Shown: in pieces, positions 1 through 5,967 of the stretch
How positions within the stretch are numbered: position 1 is the stretch's first letter
Layout of the letters: each line of letters opens with the position of its first letter
Notes under the pieces: model-generated
What the model was told of the DNA's origin: nothing
What the model saw: the letters and a program-made list of their open reading frames with translations, nothing else
Databases searched by the model: none
Source: Methanobacteriota archaeon
GTDB lineage: Archaea > Thermoplasmatota > Poseidoniia > Poseidoniales > Poseidoniaceae
DNA length: 6,863 nt
Assembly: GCA_002702945.1 (NCBI GenBank)
Contig: PADF01000032.1
Location: 28,733-35,595 of the forward strand
Direction of reading: 5' to 3'
Made by a program: the position numbers and the translations under genes

Positions 1-334
1 AATTAAATAATGCTTTAGAAATATTTTCTTTACTCGTATTTTGGTCTCTAAGAATATCAATTAGCGGCTTACCGGGTAATCTTTCCATAACAATAATTCC
101 ACCGTCTAAGTCTAAATCCCAAATAGCTGGGACCTCTAATCCATCTTTCTTTGCTCGAATCAATAATCTCGCTTCTGATAACATTCTTCTAAAACCAAGG
201 CGCTTCTCCAAATTTGGATGTCTCCAGCCTCTTTTTTTTCTAATTTTCTTAACTGCTGGCTTGCCCATCCATGAACCAGACCAGACTTCAGCCTCGGCAC
301 CAAGATGTATTTGCTCTTGCGGTTGGAAGACCAT
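1..334 (-). CDS. bud32: Bud32-family KEOPS kinase/ATPase, N-terminal part (cut by window edge)
   Basis: The first 111 residues of a Bud32 (PRPK-like) small atypical kinase are visible; the rest lies left of position 1. Bud32 is the kinase/ATPase subunit of KEOPS, which works with Kae1 to make the t6A modification at position 37 of ANN-decoding tRNAs. Family marks seen: a shortened glycine-rich loop LGAEAEVW (11-18), the ATP-binding lysine region AVKKIRKK (27-34), the GWRHPNLEKRL stretch (36-46) matching the family K-x-Y-R-x-P-x-L-D motif, the EARLL helix (54-58) and the hinge IVMERLPG (81-88). The ATG at 334 is the first start after an in-frame stop about 45 nt upstream, so the kinase is not fused behind Kae1 as it is in many Euryarchaeota. 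It diverges from nadA. There is no clear Shine-Dalgarno site. Family assignment is strong; the C-terminal half cannot be seen. Confidence 0.88.
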   Translation of the reverse strand, partial: MVFQPQEQIHLGAEAEVWSGSWMGKPAVKKIRKKRGWRHPNLEKRLGFRRMLSEARLLIRAKKDGLEVPAIWDLDLDGGIIVMERLPGKPLIDILRDQNTSKENISKALFN

Positions 335-419
335 AACGACCCCTTCATGCTTTAGTTTATCAAAATCACCTATTCACAATCATTGAAAAAGGATTACTTT
401 TTCGGTATAGTTGAAAGCG
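335..419. promoter_or_regulatory. Divergent bud32/nadA promoter region
   Basis: This gap lies between two divergent starts and must hold both promoters if neither gene is read through from elsewhere. On the minus strand, GATAAACTAAA (about 351-361) is a TATA-like element about 23 nt before the bud32 ATG, a spacing that would give an almost leaderless transcript. On the plus strand I see only weak AT-rich candidates (351-360 and 395-401) and no Shine-Dalgarno site before nadA. The boxes are inferred by eye. Confidence 0.3.
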
Positions 420-1586
420 ATGACAATTTCATTACCGATGTGCTCGGTTGACTTTATGGATACCTCCTTGTCACCTGAAGAAGAAGTTATCTCTGAAAGG
501 ATAACTGAATTGAGGCAACAACTGGGAGATGATTTGCTAATACTTGGTCACCACTATCAAAGAGATAGTATAGTGATGCATGCAGATTTTTTAGGAGATT
601 CTTTCATGCTAAGCCAAAAAGCGGCTGATTCTTCTGCTAAATTTATTGTATTTTGTGGAGTGCACTTCATGGCAGAATCGGCGGATATCTTAACTGATGA
701 TGACCAAGTTGTAATTTTACCGAACCTTCGAGCAGGATGTTCTATGGCTGATATGGCGAATTTGGCAGATGTTACCAGATGTTGGAATGAACTCCTCGAA
801 AATTCTGATTTAAAAGACCCTATAAATCGTAAAAATCCAGACTCTCCGGTTCCAGAAAATGAAAATTATCTTATTCCTGTTACATATATGAATTCTAGTG
901 CCGCATTGAAAGCATTTGTTGGAGAACATGGAGGCATTGTATGCACTTCTTCCAACGCTGAAGGTATTCTAAATTGGGCATTTGATAGAGCAGGCAAAAA
1001 TGGTAAAGTGTTATTTTTCCCTGACCAACACTTAGGTCGTAATACTGGTTTAGCAATGGGGATACCGATTGAAAAGATGACAACATGGACTCCAGGAGAA
1101 GAAAAAGACGAATTAGGATGGCGTCAAATAAATGATTCAAGGCTTATTTTATGGCATGGTTTTTGCTCAGTTCACAAGAGATTCACTGTAGAGCAGATTG
1201 ATCAATTTAGACTAGAAAACCCAGACGGTCTAGTTGTAGTTCATCCTGAATGCCCTAGAGAGACTGTTGACGCAAGTGATACAAATGGTTCAACACAATT
1301 TATTAGAAATTTTGTCCAACAACAAGCACCAGGTACCTCAATTGCAATTGGAACAGAAATCAATATGGTTGCTCGACTAGCCAAGGAACATCCTGATAAA
1401 AAAATTGAGTGTTTGGATGATAAAATATGTCCATGCTCAACTATGTACATGATCCACCCAGCCTATTTGATGGATGTACTTGAAAGAATAACTGAAGGTG
1501 AAATTCCAAATCAGATTAAAGTTACAGAAGATGTCCAAAAAGGTTCATTACTCGCTCTTGAAAGAATGCTTAGCATAAAGAAATAG
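420..1586 (+). CDS. nadA: Quinolinate synthase NadA
   Basis: NadA condenses iminoaspartate with dihydroxyacetone phosphate to form quinolinate, the precursor of the NAD pyridine ring. It is cytoplasmic and uses a [4Fe-4S] cluster held by three cysteines. With the ATG at 420 the protein has 388 residues, near the longer (Bacillus-type) NadA length. Family motifs in order: GHHYQ (43-47), the first cluster cysteine in AGCSMADM (C107), YMNSSA (156-161), TSSNA (176-180), the second cluster cysteine in WHGFCSVH (C249), HPE (275-277), DTNGST (287-292), and a C-terminal CPC in which C337 or C339 is the third ligand. All three ligand positions are present, so the enzyme looks active. An in-frame TTG at 411 would add three residues; I prefer ATG because nothing upstream supports TTG. 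The end is convergent with the next gene, 2 nt apart. No L-aspartate oxidase/dehydrogenase or nadC lies in the window, so those pathway steps must be encoded elsewhere. Confidence 0.96.
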   Translation: MTISLPMCSVDFMDTSLSPEEEVISERITELRQQLGDDLLILGHHYQRDSIVMHADFLGDSFMLSQKAADSSAKFIVFCGVHFMAESADILTDDDQVVILPNLRAGCSMADMANLADVTRCWNELLENSDLKDPINRKNPDSPVPENENYLIPVTYMNSSAALKAFVGEHGGIVCTSSNAEGILNWAFDRAGKNGKVLFFPDQHLGRNTGLAMGIPIEKMTTWTPGEEKDELGWRQINDSRLILWHGFCSVHKRFTVEQIDQFRLENPDGLVVVHPECPRETVDASDTNGSTQFIRNFVQQQAPGTSIAIGTEINMVARLAKEHPDKKIECLDDKICPCSTMYMIHPAYLMDVLERITEGEIPNQIKVTEDVQKGSLLALERMLSIKK

Positions 1587-1588
1587 AA

Positions 1589-3664
1589 TCATTCTTCCTC
1601 TCCTCTACGTTCTTTTTTGGCCTCATGTTGCCTCTGAGAAAGATGAACAAATACAAGGATAATACCCAATACAGAGCCTATTTGAAGTAAAATATTGGAA
1701 TATGTTTTCAATTCTGGAGTCCAAGAGTGTATCTTAATCACAGAACTATCTCCGCTTTCTTCAAAGTATACCAAGTGATTTTCTAGAACTATTGGCCCCC
1801 ACTGATTAATTTTATCAGATGTTAGAGTATGAGTATAATTGGTTGTGAGATTCAAATAGTAAATTTCTCCGTCAAGATATTCATCTAAAGGCAATGTTGG
1901 ATTAAGGTGATCATAACCAGACCATGCAAGTATTCCGTTAGAAAGAGAAGGGTCTACAGCTGAATATTTCCCATCACCAACAATCCATTGCTCATTTGAA
2001 GTCCTTTCAAGAATAACTATTCTATCCACACTACTAACATTAATTGTCGAAACTATGTACGATGTATCAAACTCAATCTGTGTGATTGAAGCATTAATCA
2101 TATCGACGGGAGTACCCCACTGTTCCAATACTTCATCTTGCTCTTCGGGAGCAGTTGCATTCATTTCATATGCAATAGAACCTAAAGTTCCAATTCTTCC
2201 AATATTTATCGAAGTCTGACTGGACTGTGTTATGTATGCATATTCTAAGCCATTAGTAGAAATTAATGAGATATCTTGATCTGTAATTCCGAGTTGGATT
2301 TCCTCACCACTCAATGAAATTGCAGAAATTTCTCCACCAGATAGAATCAAAATAACATCTTCATCGTTGGTTGAGGTAATCAAAACTTGTTCAGGATTAT
2401 TTACCGGGTATTCAAGTAAAATTTGGTCGGGATAATTGACATCTACAACAAATAAAACTGTATTATTAGCCATTACCAAGTTTGAACTTTCAAGTGAATA
2501 TGAGGAATTGAAATTCATTAACGGTTGAATTACTTGAATAGCATCTTCACCCACTTTTGAGATATCTTGAACTAAAATTAAGGCTCCAAGTTCGCTTCTA
2601 TTGTCTAAAGTAACTAGCCAACCATCTGCTGCAGAAGCCCCTTCAGGCGCTTCAGCGCCGCTTGCTGAAAGAGATTGATGTGTCAAATCCCAAGTGATGA
2701 CCGATACCACCAATATCATCAAAGCTATGGCAAGTATTCCGGTTTGTTTGGCCTTAGGCTTAATGAAGGTCTTAACTAATTTAGTTAGTTTGCTTGAAAT
2801 TATAGAAAACGCTTTCTTAGGGTTGGTTAAAACTGTAACTAATCTAGAATTAATGGTTCTTTCATCAAAAATTTTCCACCATGAAGTAGAAGTCCTCTCT
2901 GCCATTGAGACAGCAGCAGAAGCAACTAACATTCCACCAATGATATCTAAAATCCAATGAATTCCGAGATATATAATTGTGAAACAAGTCAAGATTGTAT
3001 ATCCTAATACTATTTTTCGATACAAAGACCATCTATCATCTTCATCAAACCTCTTAAGACAAAGCCAAACTGAAAAAGGTACGCCAATATGTAATGAAGG
3101 CATACAATTAGTAAATGGGTCAATTCTTCTAAACCAATCAGCAATTTCTGGATTCAAAGAATAGGCAAGTGTGTCCATTTCAGGTATGTAATCACCTGTA
3201 ACTCTAACATTGAAGAATAGGTAAAATGGAATTGCAAAAATATAGACCCATGCGATAGTTAGTGTCACTCTATCAGAGATCCATCTATCATCAAAATATG
3301 CAAAGTAAAATACAGACACATAACATATGAACATAAAACCTGCAACATAAAAATGTGTTAGAAGAGTTGTTAACCATTCTGCTTCAAAGAATTGCTGAAG
3401 ATGTAAAACTAAATCTCCTTCAACAGCATAGATCCATGGCGTCATATCTAGACCTGTATTTGCCATCAGGATTCGATCAACTTGGTCTAAGCCGTCTTTA
3501 GCATTATAAATCATAAAGAGCATAAGGATATGAATCCAGTATCTACGGAAAAAATCAACAAAGGTCGTTAATTTTAATTCCATCCAAGGTGGCTTAAAAA
3601 CTGGAAGAAGGATTACACCTAATGCTAAAGCACTAATCATCCAAGTGAGATAGATGCCATCCAT
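1589..3664 (-). CDS. PAP2/Aur1-like membrane protein with large external beta-rich domain
   Basis: A 691-residue fusion. Residues 1-255 are multi-TM (segments near 5-22, 42-54, 98-122, 133-152, 190-204, 216-235 and 237-253) and carry the reduced PAP2 active site of the Aur1/PAP2_3 type: PSLH (189-192) and HWILD (H236, D240). Such enzymes hydrolyse or transfer lipid-linked phosphate or phosphoalcohol groups at the outer membrane face. A basic linker (about 265-306) leads to a TM at 307-325, then a beta-strand-rich domain (about 326-655), and a last TM (657-674) with a charged, probably cytoplasmic tail. The segment around 598-636 (GEIYYLNLTT, then INQWGPIV and VYFEES) resembles a TolB-like beta-propeller blade. 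Eight N-x-S/T sequons (N355, N386, N400, N502, N524, N542, N605, N609) all fall in that domain and none elsewhere, which fits an external glycosylated domain. The substrate is unknown; archaeal lipid head-group exchange or polyprenyl phosphate recycling are options. The ATG is backed by a good Shine-Dalgarno site. Confidence 0.82.
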   Translation of the reverse strand: MDGIYLTWMISALALGVILLPVFKPPWMELKLTTFVDFFRRYWIHILMLFMIYNAKDGLDQVDRILMANTGLDMTPWIYAVEGDLVLHLQQFFEAEWLTTLLTHFYVAGFMFICYVSVFYFAYFDDRWISDRVTLTIAWVYIFAIPFYLFFNVRVTGDYIPEMDTLAYSLNPEIADWFRRIDPFTNCMPSLHIGVPFSVWLCLKRFDEDDRWSLYRKIVLGYTILTCFTIIYLGIHWILDIIGGMLVASAAVSMAERTSTSWWKIFDERTINSRLVTVLTNPKKAFSIISSKLTKLVKTFIKPKAKQTGILAIALMILVVSVITWDLTHQSLSASGAEAPEGASAADGWLVTLDNRSELGALILVQDISKVGEDAIQVIQPLMNFNSSYSLESSNLVMANNTVLFVVDVNYPDQILLEYPVNNPEQVLITSTNDEDVILILSGGEISAISLSGEEIQLGITDQDISLISTNGLEYAYITQSSQTSINIGRIGTLGSIAYEMNATAPEEQDEVLEQWGTPVDMINASITQIEFDTSYIVSTINVSSVDRIVILERTSNEQWIVGDGKYSAVDPSLSNGILAWSGYDHLNPTLPLDEYLDGEIYYLNLTTNYTHTLTSDKINQWGPIVLENHLVYFEESGDSSVIKIHSWTPELKTYSNILLQIGSVLGIILVFVHLSQRQHEAKKERRGEEE

Positions 3665-3670
3665 GGAATG

Positions 3671-3676
3671 TCCTCC
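3671..3676 (-). promoter_or_regulatory. Shine-Dalgarno site of the PAP2-like gene
   Basis: GGAGGA lies 6 nt before the ATG at 3664 on the minus strand. It is the only strong ribosome binding site I find in the window and it fixes this start. An out-of-frame ATG just upstream overlaps the site and is unlikely to be used. Further upstream, AATATTTATG (about 3714-3723, minus strand) is a possible TATA element that would give a short leader containing this site. Confidence 0.6.
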
Positions 3677-3743
3677 ATGTTTACGGCATAATGATTATAC
3701 ATCAAACCCTCGCATAAATATTCACACAAAATGCGATATTTCG

Positions 3744-4097
3744 CTACCATACTCCATGCACATAGGCTCTTCCATCATCGGGGTCTTGGTTATTTGCTAG
3801 AGCCCAAATTCTTTCAAATCGATAAATGCCACTAGAACAGCCAGAAACCCATTCAAACGAAAGAGCGTATTTGCCTACTGTTTTGACCTTTGGCTTTTCT
3901 GGCGATAATGCTTCTATTTGCCTCCTAAGAGACATACTAGATTCATCTTCATTTCTAAGAGGAGAGCATTTCGCACAAGGACAAGAATACCTAATATCAT
4001 CATATGTTACAGTAAATTCTTCTCCAGATTGATATGTTAGCAACATATCTAAATCTCTTCTTTCAAGTCTAATCAATTCAGGTGGATTATCGGACAT
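3744..4097 (-). CDS. DUF971 (GBBH-like N-terminal domain) protein, Mrp partner
   Basis: A single-domain DUF971 protein of 117 residues from the ATG at 4097. Family marks: LTYQSGE with the following strand (19-27), the IRYSCPCAKC stretch giving C39, C41 and C44, then VGKYAL (74-79), and WVSGCSSGIY (83-92). In gamma-butyrobetaine hydroxylase the related N-terminal domain binds zinc through three cysteines in the same C-x-C-x-x-C pattern plus a histidine. Here the usual histidine of the W-x-D-G-H motif is replaced by C87, giving a possible four-cysteine site. The gene follows the Mrp ATPase gene directly. An in-frame TTG at 4109 would overlap the Mrp stop by 4 nt (TTGA) and add four residues; ATG at 4097, 8 nt after that stop and preceded by GAGTGA, is my choice. 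The domain is fused to Mrp in plant HCF101, so a role in Fe-S cluster handling with Mrp is likely but inferred. Confidence 0.85.
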   Translation of the reverse strand: MSDNPPELIRLERRDLDMLLTYQSGEEFTVTYDDIRYSCPCAKCSPLRNEDESSMSLRRQIEALSPEKPKVKTVGKYALSFEWVSGCSSGIYRFERIWALANNQDPDDGRAYVHGVW

Positions 4098-4105
4098 GTA
4101 ATCAC

Positions 4106-5116
4106 TCAAATAATCTCTAATCCGGAACTTGTAGAACTACCGATTTGATCAATAATTGAATCTACAACCTTAGAAAAAGCAATTGCTGATTCTCCATCAG
4201 GCTCGCTAACAATACGATGAACTCCATCATCGCTACCTCTAACAAATCCTGGGTCAAATGGTAATGCTCCTAAGAATGGGACTCCAAATTCTTCAGCGGT
4301 GGATTTACCTCCACCCTGCTTGAAAATATCTAATATCACACTGAAGTTTCCATCATCATCAGTTGTGGCGCTATGCGATTTACCGCCTGGGCCCGATATT
4401 GTCACTTCGGAATTTGAAGGCCCATTTCCTCTTATGGTATATCCGCTCATATTTTCTACAACACCAAGAACTGGAACTTTCAAAGATTCCGAGAAAGTAA
4501 TCGACTTTCTACTATCTAAAAGAGCAACGTCTTGAGGTGTAGTAACAATTACCATACCATCTATATCAGGTAATGATTGAGCAACTGTTAGAGGTTCATC
4601 TGACGTCCCAGGAGGGAAGTCAATGATCAGATAATCCAATTGCCCCCATTCGACATCACCAATGAATTGTTGAATTGCACCTAGTTTGATAGGCCCACGC
4701 CAAACAACAGGAGTATCTTCATCCTCAAGTAAAAATGCCATTGAGATAACTTTCACGCCTAGATGTCCTTGTGCAGGATGAATTCGACCTTCCTCAACAT
4801 GTAATCTTCTACCATCAAGGCCCATCATTTTAGGGACATTAGGACCGGTTATGTCTATATCTAAAATTCCAACTGAATGTCCTCTTTGTGCTAGAGATAG
4901 TGCGAGTCCTGTTGAAACTGTAGACTTTCCAACTCCGCCTTTACCAGATAAAACCATGATCTTATGTTTTATTTTTCTACCAATTTCCTGCATAGACATT
5001 TTTCTTTTCATCTGTGCATATGCCTGCTCCATCTGTTTCTGCTGTTGAGGAGATGCTTTTTGATCTGCAACAGCCTCTGAATTAGGGTCATGAACTGACA
5101 ACGGTGATTCCGCCAT
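4106..5116 (-). CDS. Mrp/NBP35-family P-loop ATPase lacking cysteines (Fe-S carrier homologue)
   Basis: Mrp/ApbC/NBP35 proteins are dimeric deviant-Walker ATPases that carry and transfer Fe-S clusters in the cytoplasm. This 336-residue copy has a charged, Gln-rich helical N-terminus (about 20-50) with no DUF59 domain, the deviant Walker A GKGGVGKST (58-66), the DIDITGPNVPKMMG switch region (86-99), VWRGP (138-142), the Walker B/switch II stretch IIDFPPGTSDEPLT (164-177), VTTPQDVALLD (191-201), ENMSGY (221-226) and the C-terminal GGGKSTAEEFGVPFLGALP (268-286). The ATPase core is intact. The oddity is the loop after MSGY: the usual CPxC cluster motif is absent, a Gly/Ser/Asp-rich segment (about 227-264) replaces it, and the whole protein has no cysteine. 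It therefore cannot hold a cluster by cysteine alone. It lies 20 nt after a 4-TM gene and directly before the DUF971 gene, consistent with an operon. No Shine-Dalgarno site is seen at its ATG. Family certain; biochemical role inferred. Confidence 0.93.
   Translation of the reverse strand: MAESPLSVHDPNSEAVADQKASPQQQKQMEQAYAQMKRKMSMQEIGRKIKHKIMVLSGKGGVGKSTVSTGLALSLAQRGHSVGILDIDITGPNVPKMMGLDGRRLHVEEGRIHPAQGHLGVKVISMAFLLEDEDTPVVWRGPIKLGAIQQFIGDVEWGQLDYLIIDFPPGTSDEPLTVAQSLPDIDGMVIVTTPQDVALLDSRKSITFSESLKVPVLGVVENMSGYTIRGNGPSNSEVTISGPGGKSHSATTDDDGNFSVILDIFKQGGGKSTAEEFGVPFLGALPFDPGFVRGSDDGVHRIVSEPDGESAIAFSKVVDSIIDQIGSSTSSGLEII
4325..4438 (-). other. Insert replacing the CPxC cluster-binding loop in the Mrp ATPase
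   Basis: Residues 227-264 of the Mrp protein sit where family members have a short CPxC-containing loop between MSGF/Y and the conserved IF..GGG. Spacing from MSGY to IF is 37 residues here against roughly 13 in canonical proteins as I remember them, a net gain of about 24. The insert reads like two or three short beta strands (SEVTISG, then KSHSATTDDDGNFSVIL), a pattern typical of Ig-like or carboxypeptidase-regulatory-like repeats in secreted proteins. The frame is open throughout and conserved Mrp sequence resumes after it. Confidence 0.7.
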
Positions 5117-5136
5117 GGTAATAAGACATAAGAGAC

Positions 5137-5550
5137 CTACTTCAAATCATGCTTTGCCAACCAAAATCTTTCAACTAAAAGATGGCAAAAAATTGCCACC
5201 AATGGCCAGTAAATAATCTGTAATGTCCAACTCATTTCTGAATAAGCCCAACCTAGTCCAATTGATAATAAAATGGATATTCCGCATGAATACCTGTTTA
5301 CTGTGACTCTGTTTGATAAAATATTTCCAAAATAAATAATCATAATTCCAACAAAGAAAGTGATTATAGTGATAGTAATTGCTACCAATCTAAATAATAT
5401 CTCATAATCATTGGCTGCAAATACAATGTGTAAGGCAAATAATAAGGCATAAAGAAGAAAATATACAAGACTGCCTTTTAGCAGTTGGATTGTTAGAATT
5501 CCTCTCATATCAGTCCGAGATAATAGGTCTAGAAAATATTTGAGATTCAA
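5137..5550 (-). CDS. Small four-TM membrane protein, unknown function
   Basis: I do not recognise the family. The 137-residue protein has four hydrophobic segments (about 26-46, 51-74, 87-103 and 108-126) with short loops, a charged N-terminus and a basic C-terminus. No catalytic or metal-binding motif is visible; the two cysteines (C89, C122) lie in or near membrane segments. It is the first gene of the probable operon with the Mrp ATPase (20 nt downstream) and the DUF971 gene, so it may be a membrane partner or simply co-transcribed. The start is uncertain: the longest frame begins with TTG at 5550, while the first ATG in frame is at 5508 (giving 123 residues) and would keep all four membrane segments. 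TATA-like sequence just upstream of 5550 suits a start somewhat inside the longer frame. Confidence 0.65.
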   Translation of the reverse strand: MNLKYFLDLLSRTDMRGILTIQLLKGSLVYFLLYALLFALHIVFAANDYEILFRLVAITITIITFFVGIMIIYFGNILSNRVTVNRYSCGISILLSIGLGWAYSEMSWTLQIIYWPLVAIFCHLLVERFWLAKHDLK

Positions 5551-5592
5551 TATATAGAAATTAATTATATATCTTTGATAGGTAGTAATACC
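5551..5592. promoter_or_regulatory. Compact bidirectional promoter between the Mrp operon and the ArsC-like gene
   Basis: The 42-nt gap is almost entirely A/T. TTATATAT (5565-5572) is a good TATA box on the plus strand; its middle is about 25 nt before the ATG at 5593, so transcription would begin at or next to that codon (leaderless mRNA). The same bases read TATATAAT on the minus strand (5571-5564) and could serve the divergent operon, with a start near 5541-5545, just inside the longest frame of the 4-TM gene. A second TATATA lies at 5551-5556. The region 5551-5571 forms an imperfect inverted repeat because of these boxes. Confidence 0.45.
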
Positions 5593-5967
5593 ATGCGACT
5601 TCTCTTTGTTTGTGTTGGAAATTCTTGTCGTTCACAAATGGCTGAAGGTATTGCCCGTTCCATGGGCCATGAAGCGGACTCAGCAGGGACGCATCCAGCA
5701 AAGAATATTGCCGTAAATGCTGAAATCGTATTAAATTCGAAAGGAATCTCTACCGATGGAATGAAACCTAAGAGCGTCGATTTATTTTCTCCTGAGGATT
5801 ATGACATGGTCATCTCAATGGGCTGTGGAGTTCATTGCCCAGCAATGAAAATTGATCAAGACTGGGGATTAGATGACCCTGTCGGGCATGAATTATCAGT
5901 TTATGAAGAAACAGCAAATGAAATTGAAAAGAGGATTAAATCTCTCGCCAATCATTCTTCTTCTTGA
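5593..5967 (+). CDS. ArsC-like low-molecular-weight phosphatase-fold protein (probable arsenate reductase)
   Basis: A 124-residue cytoplasmic protein of the LMW protein tyrosine phosphatase fold. The P-loop is CVGNSCR (C7 to R13), followed by SQMAEG as in arsenate reductases. A second pair of cysteines in MGCGVHCP (C78, C82), followed by DWGLDDP (90-96) with the likely acid D95, matches thiol-dependent arsenate reductases of the type using an M-G-C-G-x-x-C-P motif rather than true tyrosine phosphatases. Reduction of arsenate to arsenite with thiol or thioredoxin regeneration is the likely reaction, but no arsB/acr3, arsM or arsR is nearby, so another phosphatase role is possible. The ATG at 5593 is chosen over an in-frame TTG at 5575 because the conserved N-terminal strand RLLFVCVGNSCRS starts right after it and a TATA box sits at leaderless distance. 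Its 3' end overlaps the alba gene by 16 nt. Confidence 0.85.
   Translation: MRLLFVCVGNSCRSQMAEGIARSMGHEADSAGTHPAKNIAVNAEIVLNSKGISTDGMKPKSVDLFSPEDYDMVISMGCGVHCPAMKIDQDWGLDDPVGHELSVYEETANEIEKRIKSLANHSSS

Noticed and set aside
160..348. Minus-strand frame of 62 residues over the start of bud32
   Set aside because: It overlaps the Bud32 frame on the same strand, which carries all the family motifs; this one shows none.
2694..3164. Plus-strand frames inside the PAP2-like gene (2694-2960 and 2979-3164)
   Set aside because: They are antisense to the membrane-domain coding sequence, whose PSLH and HxxxD motifs, TM pattern and ribosome binding site are all on the minus strand.
4325..4438. A frameshift or sequencing error hiding the CPxC motif of the Mrp ATPase
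   Set aside because: The frame stays open, conserved Mrp sequence continues on both sides, and a check of one alternative frame through the start of the loop showed no CxxC.
5551..5571. Inverted repeat as a repressor operator
   Set aside because: The symmetry is explained by AT-rich TATA elements on both strands; no GC-containing conserved half-sites are present.
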